Source of the DNA: Pezizomycotina sp. ARF18
Lineage: Eukaryota > Ascomycota
Direction: 5' to 3'
DNA: 64,000 bases
NCBI GenBank assembly: GCA_002224055.1
Contig: AZLU01000040.1
Location: forward strand, 31,316 to 95,315
The notes below the pieces were generated by a model. That model had not been told where the DNA came from. It worked only from the letters and a program-made list of their open reading frames with translations, and ran no database searches. Positions 12,401 through 25,400 of this stretch are shown in pieces; position 1 is the first letter of the stretch, and each line of letters begins with the position of its first letter. A program made the translations under genes and the position numbers.

Positions 12401-14874
12401 ACCGTATTCGCGGTATGGACCTTACGACGAGGGGAGTAGTAAACTCGGTGATAGTGGTGGTGGTAGTCCGTCTGAATCTGTCGATTTGGAGTATCCTACT
12501 TCACCGACCGAAGAGAAAGAACAAATGCTCGACGCTACTTTACCACCGGAATCTGCCGCGTCTTCGTCCTCGACGTCGAATATTGTGGAAGAATCGCAGT
12601 ACTACTCCTACGACCCCTCTCCTCCATCGGGCGACTGGCTTTCCACCCTCTTCCAGTCCGGCGGCGTCGTACCCCTCGCAAAGAGCGATACGGCCGTTAA
12701 AGCTACGCGGGACTATACCAAGCCGAAATGTCCTCCCTAAACCTCTCCACCGTTCCGCACTTTACCCCCGCGTCCATCGCGTCTTCCACGGCTGAAGAAC
12801 AGCAGCAGCTTCGAGAGAAATTAAAGGGTTTAGTCGAGTCGTACGATACCTCGCACCCCTTCCGCTCGCTGATGGAGAGGAAGTTAAGCTTGTTTGAGGA
12901 GTACGTGGAAATGCAGTCTTTCATGACGCGGCAGCCACTTCCTCCTCCACATCCTCCTACTACTCTTCCTATCCCTACTACCCACCACCGAAAGAAGCAA
13001 CACCGCCTCCACCAGAACAAACAATACAAGAGAAGTTCGACGCGCATCTACAGCCGCATACAAAAAGCTCGTTTCTTCAGCGCCGAAGCAATCGCCGCAA
13101 TACAAGACCTTCGTAGAAAAAATAGGGACGCACGACGAACTCGTTTCAAGAGGTTTAGTTGTCTGGAAAGGCTACTGAAGCACGAGACGTTTAGTTCTTT
13201 GGAGGATGTTTACTCGTTCTTACACGTCGCGTACGCGATCTCGCAGACGGAGTGCGCTGATCCCGCGCGGAGCACGCCGGTGGAGTTTAAGAGGGGTATT
13301 GACGTGCTTAGGAATTGTCTTAGCGATGACATTCCGCCTGATATAGACGGTTCGGGAGGAGGACAAAACACCACTGGCGATGGTGATGATGGTGGCGTAG
13401 GAGGAGTAAGGAAGACAATAGGAGTAAGAGCGACAGAGGCCTCTTCGACGAAATAGTTGAAGTCATGTGGACGGAAGTAGACTACGCCATCTCCTGGATC
13501 GGTAAACAAACAAACTGGGGCGGTTGGTGCGGCAAAATGGAGAAACTACAGCGGAGTATGGACGAGTTATTACTATCGGATCAAAGCGATGATATCCTTG
13601 ATCCTGGCGGAGGGATACTACCGGAGTTGTTGATGGTATGGACGTGATGCCGTATGGTGATACGGTGCCGATGGATATAGATATCGATACGACATTCGAG
13701 CTGATAGATTTGAACTTGCTGTCGCCGTCCGGTCACGATCCGCGTATTGACCCGCCGACGCATCCGCCGGAAAAGTTGAGGGGGATGAGAAGTCGACGTG
13801 GTTGGATATTGTCAGGGGGGGTATATTTATTATCGTCGTCAGCTTCTTACAAGGTAATCCTCCTCTCCATATCTCTTATATCAATATCCTCTCTATCAGC
13901 GATATCAAAACTCTAACATTTACTGCATCTCCAGTCGTCAAATCAACAAAAGATCCCTTCCCCTACCATCCCCCTCTATCCCTACAAAACAACAACCGCT
14001 TCCATACTCCTTCCTCCTCCACCCCACCGACGACGAATACACCCTCCGCAGCTCGTCGACTACAAATCCAACTTCCTCGCGGATACACTACACTCCCACA
14101 TCTCTTCCCCTTATCAACGTCTACAGCGAAGCTCCTCTCTACCGCTATATCGCTCGTCCGGGAGGGAATAATAAGTACGGTTCGGCATTTCGAGTACTAC
14201 GTCCTCGGCCTTTTACGCATCTTCAATAGAAACCTGAGTAAGCAGAAACACCTCGATTTCGCGGAGGGCGTACTAAGAGGGTGTTGGACGTGCGCTGTGT
14301 TTGTAAAGGAAGAATACGGCGGTGGTGAGGAGTACATAAAGAGTAGGATGGACGATATTACTTCCCACCCGCGTGTTGAGGAAATAATCGATACGGCGGA
14401 AAAAATTACAACCGATGAGCAAGCGTCACTACTACCGTTCACGCCTCCTCAATACCGACACCCGTCTCATCGATATTTAGCAGCGCCTTCCAATCCTTAA
14501 CACCATCAAGTATCCCACCGACCTCTCCCCGCCAGCTTCAACAACAATTCCCCGCCATACCACATCTCCTCCATACCGCTCGACCTCCCCTTCGAAACAC
14601 ACACGCCGTCACCCTCACAGTTCGTACCACTCGACGGCGGAGAAGAAGGGACGCCGACGTGCGAGTACTGCGGGAAAACATTTAGTACGGCTCCAAATTT
14701 ATACAGGCATCGGCGCGTGTTCCACCCGGAAATCGGAAAGAGGAAGGTGTTTATTGTGGGGTTGGAGAGTGCGAACACAGGAGCACGAGGAAGGATAACG
14801 TGGATAAGCATAGAAGGTTAAGCATGGTGTCAAGGTTGTTAAGCAGGTTAAGGCGAGGGCGTCGTGATATATAG
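9430..14874 (+). CDS. Very large unrecognised protein with C-terminal C2H2 fingers, about 1,790 aa
   Basis: The start is the ATG after an A/C-rich leader. The reading changes frame at least fifteen times by single bases, yet each GC-rich frame is taken over by another with coding character. In order: a charged coiled-coil-like N-terminus (EREQLDERKRETLDEIAALH); a Thr/Ser/Pro stretch; RPGEFERSDEDLETLRKS (about 10270); a CPHCSACPHC cysteine cluster (10744-10773); a second charged helix region (EECWRRAQEELKRAIEEEW, about 11030); a CSTC-x18-H-x3-H finger-like motif (about 11625-11704); several proline-rich segments; an 81-nt intron (13854-13934, CTAAC branch); and a canonical C-x2-C-x12-H-x4-H finger (14660-14725) followed by a C-x4-C-x12-H half finger. 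It probably binds nucleic acid through the C-terminal fingers; the rest is unknown. I know no family with this order of parts. It is convergent with ERG27. Exact exon limits are uncertain and further introns are possible. Confidence 0.6.
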
Positions 14875-15481
14875 GGAGTTTTGATAAAGGGAGTTGGGAG
14901 CGGTAGATTTAGCATGTGTCGTTTTTTTAGTGTCGTATATATGGAAGATTCCTTTGTATTGTAGGTGATTAGGCGTTTTAATGAAATGAATGATGATAAT
15001 GTTTCTTTTGAGCTTAGAACTTCAAAAAAAAAAAAAAAATAATAATCAAATAAATCGTATTCACAATAAATTTCAATAAAAGAAGTAAGTCCTGGAAGGA
15101 ACCTATTTCTCCGCCCGATTCCAGAGGTCGAACTCCGACGATGGGTTGACACATGGAAACCGACTATGCGGGTATCATAGAACTGAATTACACCCTTTTA
15201 CCTTTGCCGAAGCGTTGGATTTCTGAGAGTTGCGCACTAAACTTGTTATTTAAACCGAACTGGCCGAAAGTATCCCCGGATCGGCCATGATCGGGATTGG
15301 AAGTTAAGTCTTTTCTACGCTGTAGGCAAGTAGGTCAAATATGCCTATGTAGTTATCTGTCATGTATCATGAATATAAGCCTAGCCTCCCAGACCCTCCG
15401 AAGTTTTGGAGGGTCTGCGAGACTATACAAGTTACGTTTTGATTGTGTAACTTAGTATTAAACATTAGGAATCCATTGATG
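14875..15481. other. Convergent intergenic region between the large gene and ERG27
   Basis: This holds the 3' ends of two facing genes. It is AT-rich with a 15-A run near 15025, and contains the hairpin at 15390-15417. No reading frame is convincing. Confidence 0.6.
15390..15417. repeat. Perfect 10-bp hairpin CAGACCCTCC / GGAGGGTCTG
   Basis: A 10-bp stem with an 8-base loop lies 65 bp beyond the ERG27 stop codon, where convergent transcripts meet. It resembles in size and core (GACCCT) the hairpin at 63886-63922. It may be a small dispersed repeat or act in 3'-end formation; the sequence does not decide. Confidence 0.7.
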
Positions 15482-16952
15482 TTATTTGTTTCTAATAGGA
15501 AGGTTTCCATAACATCTCTGCTTTTCCATGATCTTTTCCCACTTATGGCTAGTCCTAGTTTTCATTTCAACTCTTCCCCTTTTTATCCTCCTACGAATTC
15601 TCAATCCGAAACCTTCCACTCCCTCCTCAGCTCTCCATCTCCCCCAACACCTCCCCGCAATGTCCTCCCACCCCTCCGCGATCTCGCTCTCGACGACCGT
15701 AACCCTCCCCAACCTATCGCACTGACTCCCCCACTTCTTCCCCTTTACACTGTCCAAATCCTCCACCATAGCAACGTGCACCGGCGCCGCGGCTCCGTTG
15801 TACGGATATATATTCTGCCACCGACTCCCCAGAAACCTCGCGAGGTACGCCGCTACAACCCACAGGTACGCCATTATCGGGTGTAAGTCGACGAACGTCG
15901 TGGATATGACTCCGGGGTGCGCTATTAGGTGTACGGGGGGTACATCCTCCCCTTTTTCTTCTTTTTCGTTGTTTCCTTTGTAGTGTGGCTCGACGGCGTT
16001 AAAGCTGTCCGCTTCGGGCACGACGTCGGAGCTCTTGACGAGTATTTCCGTTAATCGCTTCGAGGAGTCGTAGCACAGCTTACTCTTCACGGCTTGTATG
16101 TCGTTGATATCGAAGGGGTTGTTCGTTGTTGACGTTAGGGAGCCGATCCATATTATCCTACTCCTCTTGGAAGGAGAGGGGGAGTGTAGGAGCGGCATGA
16201 TCTCGTGGAGGAGGTAGTAGTGCCCGAACACGTTCGCGCAGAATATAGCGCCGAGCTCTTTTAACGCTACCTTCTCGCTATCTTCTTCCGCTCCGCTCTT
16301 TTCAGTGATATTGCCCTCGGGGTGGAGTACAGCGGAGGAAGATATCTTGTCGTGACCCTTCGTCATCTCGCCGACGCTTTGGATGCGGAAGCTACCGTAA
16401 TCCATTTCAGAGACGTACTTAAACGGCAGCAAGCGTGCGGCCATGAGCCAGTCTATACCCGCGACGCCGCTCAGACCCGCATTGCAGAAGAAGTGGTCGA
16501 CGTGCTTGAAGCGGCTGAGGAAGTCGCGGGAGGCGGAGGTGACGGAGTACAAGGAGCACAGGTCGAGGAGGACGTATTCGAAGCTGAAGCGTTTTTCTAC
16601 CTCGGCGGGGTCTGTGATAGTGTTTTGTTCTTGCTGGCGTGTTTGGCGATGGATTTCGAGAGGTGCTGACGGAGGGCGGAGATGGCGGACTCGGCTTTCG
16701 CGACAGAGCGGGTTGTGATTACGATTTTTAAGCGGTGGGAGGGGGAGGTGATGTGGTCGGTGAGGAATTGGTCGGTGAGGCGGCGGCAGATGCCGAGGCC
16801 TAGGCCGCTGTGTGGGAAGGAGAAGGGGTTAGTAAGGAGCTGACGTGGATGCGAATGCGATAGTGAAAAGCTGGCCTGAATTGAGCGTGGATGGGGCGGA
16901 CTTACGAATTAGCTCCGGTGACGACGCTGACGGTCTCTTTTATCTCTGACAT
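15482..16952 (-). CDS. 3-ketosteroid reductase (C-3 sterol demethylation), fungal Erg27 type
   Basis: Erg27 reduces the 3-keto group formed during C-4 demethylation in ergosterol synthesis; it acts at the endoplasmic reticulum in a complex with Erg25, Erg26 and Erg28 (family knowledge). Exon 1 (16952-16906) encodes MSEIKETVSVVTGANS, which splices across a 98-nt intron (16905-16808) to GLGLGICRRLTD, giving the nucleotide-binding TGxxxGxG motif. Further hallmarks are the NAG of FFCNAGLSG, ANVFGHYYLLHEIMPLL, the catalytic Ser in RIIWIGSLTS, Y-x3-K in LCYDSSKRLTE, and HPGVISTTFVDLHPIMAYLW with a hydrophobic stretch that fits membrane association. The total is about 457 aa, in the range I expect for filamentous fungal Erg27. 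One base is missing in a T4 run (16623-16626; A run in the coding strand). Loss of this gene would be very harmful, so a sequence error is likely. Family call is strong. Confidence 0.9.
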
Positions 16953-17133
16953 GATAGAGGATGGCGGAGACGGCGATGGTGATGACGATGGAAGGGAGGA
17001 TGTGAGCGAGGAGTAGTTTGGAGAATTCAATTGAGCTGATCAAGAGGGTTGGTGATGTTGAGGGGGGGAAGGTGAGAAGGGAATTTTTAAAAGTTCGCGT
17101 CGGCGGAGAGCTCGAAAGGTGGGTTTCTATTAT

Positions 17134-17154
17134 TTTCGGCGTCGGCGGCCGAAA
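17134..17154. promoter_or_regulatory. Candidate CGG-N9-CCG palindrome upstream of ERG27
   Basis: TTTCGGC and GCCGAAA form a 7-bp inverted repeat separated by 7 bases, about 180 bp upstream of the ERG27 start. The CGG...CCG core is the form bound by fungal Zn2Cys6 dimers. No factor can be assigned, and GC-rich promoters produce such sites by chance. Confidence 0.35.
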
Positions 17155-17347
17155 TTCAATTTAAAGAAAGCGAGGGAGGAGGGGTTTTAAGCTTTTGTGC
17201 GATATTGCGGATCCTCTGAGGGAATCAAAACCTCCGAGACTAGCGATATGATGGAGATCACCACCGCTGCACCGTCTCAGAAATCTTATTAATTGTAAAG
17301 ACTTCCGTGATTTGCTTCTGGTCTAATAAATGAAGTTTCCGGCGATC

Positions 17348-17394
<47 letters not shown>

Positions 17395-20300
17395 AGAGTA
17401 AATAAAAATAAAATAAAAAGGGAACAAAAGGTGAGAAGTTTTCAAGAAACAACCCAGGGGAGATACATGACGAGCATGCTACGAACCGTTGAGGGTGCAG
17501 TTTATATTCGCCCGAGCTGTGAAGATGCACAAATATATCTTACACCTTGTATTACGTAAACCTCGCCTAGACTAACCCGTTTTAACGTGCGCTTATACGT
17601 GCGAACTTCAGAGTAGACGTTATATCTCTTGAGGGCAAATATTACTCAAATTCGATACCATAGAACCCCCCTCTTCTTCCCACTGGTTAAGGTCGCTGGA
17701 TACAGCTTTCCCAGGTTAAGTCAAACCTTTACTTCCCTTTTTCTCCCCCATTGGTTAGAACCAAGAGTGTTTTATGACTTTTTAATGAGTTCTTCTGTAA
17801 AATACTCTTATGGAAAGTAAGATTAATCTTTACATTCGCTAAGGTTTTCATTTTATTCGAGAGCATAGACTTTCCGCCACCTATGTTTTGCGTAATAATA
17901 TACTAGGTCATCAGGGTTATATCGAAACACTCGATAGAAGCAAAGAATTTACGGAAGATAATGGGTTAATGAGAAGAAAAAGAGGCATCTACTCCCTTCA
18001 AATACGGCCAAAAACTAGATATTGGCTTAAGGAAGAAACTGGGCTTCCGGGGCGCCGGGGGGGGGGGGGGCGTCTCTTTTTCCTTTTCTCGCCGTATGCT
18101 AGCAAATATACAGTATGGATTATGTTTCTCTAAAGAACCTCTTTACGCAATCACTATCATCTCAGACTATTCGTAGTCAAATGTGATCGTATCCGGAATG
18201 CTATCTGTAGCAGCGCGAAGAAGTAATGCTGATGCGCACGTGTGTGCTTCTCGCTAGAGGATCGATTCTAGTTTTGGATATAACGAAAACAGGGACCTTT
18301 ATCTGAACTCGATCATTCCGCCCCTCGGGGATCTATCAAGAGTCATCGGACGAGGAGTATAGCTGCGACTTATTTCAAGCTTGGCGCACATATGCCATAT
18401 CGCACTAATCAGGGGTGCAGATTCCGCATATAACCCAGGTGGAGACTTTTGCCCAATTATTGTAATCATTCTACGCCTCCTTGCGAATGACGTAAACGGT
18501 GAGGCCGAGTCTCTGAAGCTATTTCGCTTACCAGATGCTGCATTTGCATGATCGTGAGTACGGAACGCAGGCTATCAAGAAAAAGGAAGAAAAGGAAAAC
18601 GACGTAGTTGAACTTGATAGATACACTTTACAACGTCCTCTAGAGTTGGCATTGCGAAACCGTTAAGTTATCGGAAGTTTTTCAAGGGTGGGCGAAGACG
18701 CCCGTCTCAATAGTCGCTAAGGGAAAAAGATAAAGAGTTTCAAAGTTCCTTATAATAATATGCGAACCGCCTTCAAAGAAGGAAATAACATTGATACTAA
18801 ATTTTTCTGCATCCCGCGAGGAAAAAAAAAAAAAAATTTTTTTTGGCGTATATGAGGTGTCCAGTACATATTTATTTTGTGCCATTACTCGCGCGTTTGG
18901 GACCACGAAACAAGATTTCACCATTTAGCCGGCTCCGATAGAATACTCCGCGTTGGATTCATCTTGCGTTATCAAGAGCGCGCGCTAGATAGGAGGAATC
19001 ACTATAACAAGAAGGCAAGAAAAAAAAAAAAAGAAAAAAAAAAAAAGAAAAAAAAAAGAAGAAAAAAAAAAGAAAAAAGAAAAATCCAGTCCTTCGGTTG
19101 AAAGAAAAATATTTAGGTATAGAACAAAGGGAATCTCGAAAAACTGGTAAACGCTTGTGAGACAACAGCGAAAGCGTACGGAGAGTAGATATACAAAGCA
19201 GCAAAGGCGAAATTCTGGTCTATAACTCTATAATCAAAGCCCATTCAGAAGGAATTGAGATCGCATTGAGAATTATTCCGGATGTTCAGATTGTTCGGGT
19301 ATTAGACAAAGGGTACGGAACGCCACTCGTTTATAGTGGTCGCTTATACATATATTCTGCGTTGAGATACATCGAGCTCTACTCCTTACATTAAGGAATT
19401 TTTTACTTGACTCCTCAAGGTCTCACTCAGTCGGCTTGTATAAAACTCTCGTTCTAGCTTATAGCACGATAATATAATATAGAGGATCGAATCTCATCGT
19501 GAAAGGGAAAGTCTCTCTAAACTCAAGCCATATGAAAGACAAAATATGAAGAGGGGTTTGCCAACAATGGGGACATGATTGTTAGTTGGATAAAAGGCTA
19601 TGTTTTCGGTTTTCCATCCTAACTGAAATAGCTTGTTTCTTTTCAAGTCTATAAATTGGGGTCGTTCCGGATCATAGCTAAACTTCTTCGCTCGCTTAGA
19701 CAACGTTTCCACCGTTGTACACTATCGTCGTACCAGTAGCTCCGATCGCTTTCCGGTATAGCGTATACAAAAGAGAGCCAGTTGTCCGGCCCAGCCTGCA
19801 AGCAAGAAGCCACTTATACGAGATGGCTGGAGGATATAGAAAGAAAATCATCTGACAAACTATTTTTGGTCGACCCAAAAACAGAGGAGCTAAGTGGAAA
19901 GGAGCGGGGCAATTTCATGCAATGACTATCTTTTGTCTAAAAATCTTTCTTCCAGAAACTCAAGAATGGCGCTAATATAGCGCCTTTTAATATTTCTTTG
20001 TTTGGAATGTCTGCGTGCGCTATTGATGTTACATGTACCAACGCAAGTTAGCGCCATCGTATTGTTACGAAAAAAAACAGGAATACAGCTAAAGGAGGGG
20101 AGATCAAAGAAGAGAAGGAACTCGGTTGGATTTTTTTATTTTGTTTATTTTCTCTTTCGAGTTTATCCAAAGGTTTGAATTGTATCTGGATTAGAGCTTT
20201 TTGGTGTTCTCCCTCGAGTATACAAAACCGGTTCAAATGTATTGTCAATACCCGATGTCACGATCTGAAACTCGATATACTCAATAGCCAAGAGATACAT

Positions 20301-20994
20301 CTCATCCATTGATGCTCAGAGGATCATGAGAAGAGTGGGTATTATGTTTTTATTAAATTTTTCGTGGCCCACAGTGGGTTCGTTTTTAAAGTGACATTTC
20401 CGAGTCCTACTCTTGCTCGCGTATTTTCCAAGGGAAAAAAAAAATTCGAGACATACATCGGGGCGTCGGTAATTGAATTATTATTTACGATTTTTCCATC
20501 GCACTTTTCGAACACTACCAGATGGAGGAAATTTTTTTTCCTTTTCTTTTTTTTAATGAATTTTATACGCGTCCGAAACCTGTCCAAGGAAATGATTACT
20601 TGTTAAATCGAGCAGCTTGATGGTGGATTTTCTTGAAGTTATTTTTTATTATATTCCGGTTATTATTATATATTTGTATTCATGTGAAAAGGTAAAAAAG
20701 GTATACTTTGAAAGGCTATAATACATGGAAAAAGAAATATACAATAGAAGATAGCTACTTAGCTATAGCTAAAGAAGAAGAGAAGGTAGGATGAAAAGAG
20801 GAGGAAATAGAGGGTATATGGTATTTTCGAAGAGGAGTATTACAAATGTTATTGTGTGAATATGATAATATATTTCGTGCCCAAAAAATATATTCATGCT
20901 GCCCTCCGTAGAAATTCAACGCCACTTTGTGATAAACCAAAAAAAAGAAAAAGGTACAAAGTACAAAGGAAACTTTACAGTGATGAGGCTACAT
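17155..20994. other. No gene seen; 3.8-kb spacer
   Basis: Contains T12A33 (17349-17393), a 14-G run (18057-18070), A15T8 (18822-18844) and an A-rich tract with single G interruptions (about 19020-19085). Frames up to about 90 codons exist on both strands, without recognisable motifs or a consistent coding bias. The first 150 bp is the probable ERG27 promoter. Confidence 0.55.
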
Positions 20995-22494
20995 CTACTT
21001 GGACTCTGTTGTAATTTGGATGGATGTCGTAACCGTGATACCGCCGGGACGACCTCGACCATTGACGTCGGTCTACTCCGACCGATGCACTCCATCTCGT
21101 ATGTGTTGTGCGGACCAACGTTCCTCACAGACGACGCAACGGTAGTACCGTCAAGTCCGTCACTCTTACCGCCATCAGAAAGTCTCCGCTCGTGCTTGTT
21201 TGTGCTATTTGAGGGAACCTCCTTCGTCTCGACGACGGTAACGACGGGGAAGCCCCAGTTCGAGTCCTTCCCAGGTACCGCCGCGATAGCCCTCGACGAA
21301 GCGTCAGACACCCTGTAAGCGTGCGCCGGCTTCTGCGTCATCGGCGCGACGCTGTTCTGGGCCTCGAGTCGGCGCAGAAGCCCATGTCGCGGACGAGGTC
21401 CTCGTCGCTGCCCCAGTACGCTGCGCCGCTTCGTTACCTCTAGTCTTGCGGTCGGCGCGGGAGGAGTCCTGCGTGACGCTCATCATGCCACCGCCGGCGG
21501 AACCGCCGCCGCGGGTGCGACGTGGAGCCGGAGCGGAGGTGTTGTCCTTGATGACTTGGCCCTCTTGGCCTTGTCGCGGAGGAAGGCGTTGAGGATGAGC
21601 GCGTTGGCGGGAAGGTTGCGACGAGGATTTCGAGGGAGGCGAAAGCGTCCTGAATCCCTGGGCGTTGTGTCGCTCGAGGAGGCGTTGATCCTCCATGCTA
21701 ACGGCGACGACGAGGAAGGAAAGGGAGACAGCGAGATGAGCTGGACCTTGCGGGAGTTGGCCATCTGGGAGTAGATGATGGCGGGGATGAAAGATGAGGA
21801 TAACATCGGTGACGATGTTCAAAATACCGGTCGTCAAGAGCTGAATGGAAGCTTGACGACACTTCGGGCCCGGATCAGGAACCACTTGCCAGTACTGCGG
21901 TGAAAAGAACGTTAGTCACTTGAGCTTGGGAAATAAAGGATAGTATATTCAGAGACATTACTGAGTAAATGGCTGGCACTCACGAACGTCGAAATGCGCA
22001 ATAGCGAAAGTAGCAACAAGACCCACCGGGATCTTCAGAGCCGGTCGTAGACTCCCTTCAGATCTGAGAAGTAAGACGCTTGTAAAACTCCGTGATACAG
22101 TACTTCTGGATCCAAATACTACAAAAAGGTTAGCGACGTTTTAATGAGAACAAAGAAGTTTCAAGTGATAACATACTAGAGAGCAAAGAAAACCCTAGCG
22201 GCCAGAACAGTCCACTACCAGTCTCCCTCTTCGCAATCTCCTCCTCCGTTAAACCGTGAGTTTGAGTGTTGTTCGTGCCCTTCTTGAGAACAGCGTGAGC
22301 GAGACCGAGCCGTATCAGTAGCGCGTACTACCGACGCCAACATCCACCAGTCGTCCCTAAATAACCTCATCGTCCTCATGTACCGACCGAAACTCGGCAC
22401 ATTATCATAAATATCGAAAAAGTGTCGCCCACCACGTTATTATAAGTGGTGGATTTTCGTCGAGGATTGCCGCAGCGAATAGTGCGATAGCCAT
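20995..22494 (-). CDS. PTH11-like seven-helix protein (fungal rhodopsin-type domain)
   Basis: Members of this family are plasma-membrane receptor-like proteins with seven helices, many of them pathogen- or surface-sensing; ligands are mostly unknown. The start MAIALFAAAI leads into YMRTMRLFRDDWWMLAS, the typical first-loop/second-helix DDWW motif, then KYCITEFYKRLTSQ, ECQPFTQ, YWQVVPDPGPKC and LLTTGILNIVTDVILI, all in family order. The tail is charged and disordered and ends GGITVTTSIQ, a tail found in many members. Introns are 22176-22119 (58 nt) and 21961-21895 (67 nt), both with CTAAC-type branch points. Several single-base frame changes occur, so the exact tail sequence is uncertain. The size, about 470 aa, fits. 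No neighbouring gene hints at a pathway. Confidence 0.75.
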
Positions 22495-25400
22495 GTTCCA
22501 CCTTTCTATGGCCCTAAAATATCGATAATTTTTAAGAAAATCTACGCGATATTAATAAATGTTTTGTCCACTCAATAACAAAATTAGAATTGCATTCCTG
22601 ACCGACTTTCACGACGGAAAAATTATTATATATAATAGATCCACTATGAAATCGATGACTATGGCGGTAAGGTGCAATCCAATAGACTGTAACTCAAAAC
22701 GATAATTGTTATCGGATGCTATGGCGAGAATGGCGAGTCGTAAAAAAAGCGTAACGTTTCTGATGGAGATTTCGTTTTATGTGGTGATATTGCGGCTTGC
22801 GAATTGATAGTCGTATTATCCGAAAAGCGAAGGTGGTTGAAACTTTGCGAGGTTCAGAAAACTTTGAAGTCCCCACAATTCAATATTCCTCAGGTAATAT
22901 CCAGGTACGATTAATTAAAAGGACAGGGAACCTGGTAAGAAAGGATGTTTATAACTTCTTACTTCCCCTAGTCAAAAGCAAAAGAGTGGAGGATGTAAGA
23001 AATATATATAATAGAATAGAATAAATCTACTGGGATATGACGGATTGACCGATGGTACTCTTTTTTGCCTCTCTAGCTTAGGACCTCTTATGAAAAGCCT
23101 AAAGCATTGAAGGAAGGTATGGGTCTGTATAAGAAAGGATCTTCGTAAGGTCAGAAAAACCAGAACAGCTTTTTGGGTGCCGAGGTGGAGGGTCTGTAAG
23201 GATATATGTATTGTGTACCTGACAGACGAATTACTTCCCGGATTTTCACAACTGTTAACCAAGAAAACTAACTATTGGCTTTTCTTCTCATTAGATAAAG
23301 GGGAACACCCTCTTAAGCAAAAATGTGTTCATAAGAATGGATTACTGAAAGACTTTCGTATGTAGCATGCATGTATCTGGAACGGCTTTATCAAAAAGGT
23401 TATAATATCAGGTATTCGGAGACAAAGCCTCGACTTGGGTGTAGGAAATACTCCCAAAATCAAGAGTAGTATTATTACTTTTTTGTGTTTTTTTTGGTGG
23501 CGCTTTCTAGTACTTGCGTTTCTTTTTCTTTCTTTTTTTCCTTTTTTATCCTGGCCTTGGGCGGTGGGGTCCACGTTTCTGTTAGCGCAAGATATTAAAG
23601 ACAAAAAAAGCAAAGAAGGCAGCAGAGGAGGTAGACAGAAGCAGGAAGGAATAACCCAGACAAGAGCTAGACTGGTGGCCACTACCTTTGTATTCTACCT
23701 GCTGAAAGGCTGCTGCATACCAAAAAAAAAAAAAAAAAGTCGGAAGTCGTGGCGTTTACTTTTTTGTGTAATATTTGATTGTATCTTCTTTTTCTTTCGG
23801 TCTTGTGTGGCACGATTCATGCGTTATCTTTCGCTATTATGTCTTTCTTCTTCTTGGACCTCGAATCGGAGGTTTACTCCAAGAGGAGAGGTACAGAAGT
23901 ACAGTTATCGTCCTTAGCGTCGGGGGGTTCCATTGCAGGATTTGTAGACGAGATTTCGTCCCACTCTTTTTTGGTCATCCTTAGCGGTTTCTTTCGCTAT
24001 ATTTCTGCCCTTTAGTACGAGGTTCATGCAGGAAAGAGACAGGTCTCATCAGTGAGAGAGCAGCCTAAAAAAGGTCAAGTAGAAGCGAGACCTGTTTTCT
24101 CAGGTGACTTACCAAGTTTGCTGTCTTATCGCTACAGCTAATTATTTGTCTAATGTATCAAAATAATATATATATATATTAAGCACCTTTAAGAATGCTG
24201 TATTATGCTGATCCGGGTGAGTAGAACCGGTGAAGCGGGGCTAGACGATTTTTTCTACTGAGTGCTGAACTAAGGCCTCTTTTGTTAACTAGGCAGAGAC
24301 GACCCCAAGTCTGAGGGATTGACAAAGCATTTCCACGGTACCCGTTCCCGTGATCTACATAGGTAGTACCGAACTATTGGGGTAAATGGGAAAAGAAAGG
24401 AAAAGGGAAAGGAAAAGAGAAAGGAAAGGAAAATGGGAGCACAAAATGTATCTTTTGCATAGACTACACTTATAGGAGATACCTCCGCTATCGGTCTCTT
24501 CCTCGGGCTTCATTATAATGTAAGGGATGCACTTCGACTCGGGTTTCCCTTTCTGTTACACATCTGGCCAATTGGTGTTCCTTTTGGTGCGGGGTGGCGC
24601 ATTTTTTTTTCTTTTGCTGATATTTGTCTTCACGGCCCTGCCTTCAAATTCGTAAGTCAGCTAGAAGGAAAAGATTAGGAACTTTTTCTCTTTCCCCTGC
24701 ATCCGAATTATGAAAACAAATATTCACATATTATTCATCCTTTTGGGTAATATTTCCTCAACATTTTTGCCGTATCATGAATGCGTTATCCTTTGCATAG
24801 CTACAACAGAGATCACCGTCGCTACGAGCGAACAGCCGAAAGGATGATGATAAGTTTGGGTTATCTTATCCTTCAAGACCGAAATACGAGGATACTAGCC
24901 TGTCAATTCTCAGGCGACAGGGCGGGGAAGCTGGGAAGACAGGCATTCTCCGCTAGTTTTAAACTAGGCTTACAAGGAACAAAGGAAATATTCGAAATCG
25001 CAGAAAAACGCTCCTTGATTTCATAAGGGAAAAGGACAAAACATGAGAGTTTCTCTTAGCAAACGACTTTTGCTAAAGGGAACATGTTCCGCACTAAAAC
25101 GTCAAGACTATATAGTTCAGTGCACAAGTATTAGATAAAAGTCTGAACTTGAGCCAACCGGAATTTTCTTGCTGGTGGAGCCTCTTGCTTTTGCTAGTGT
25201 GGATTTTTTCTTCAAAATTTTTTGCGTAGGCAGCCGTGGTTGAAAAAATCTGCGTGTGGCGGCAAATAGGAGAGCTTGATGCCTTGTGAAAACCTCCCGG
25301 ATGGCGGCACCAACACACACGTAAAAAGCACCGAATACTGGAAACAAAACGAAACGTGCGTCTTCTAGAAGAGAAGAAACGAGAAAAACGCTAAAAGGCT

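Noticed and set aside
9602-13509. Long minus-strand frames of 90-184 codons opposite the large zinc-finger gene
   Set aside because: They are antisense shadows of the GC-rich coding strand, without motifs, while the + strand frames connect into one protein with fingers.
15260-15340. 5S-rRNA-like words (GGATCGG...GAAGTTAAG)
   Set aside because: The rest does not follow the fungal 5S pattern, and the conserved loop and promoter boxes are absent.
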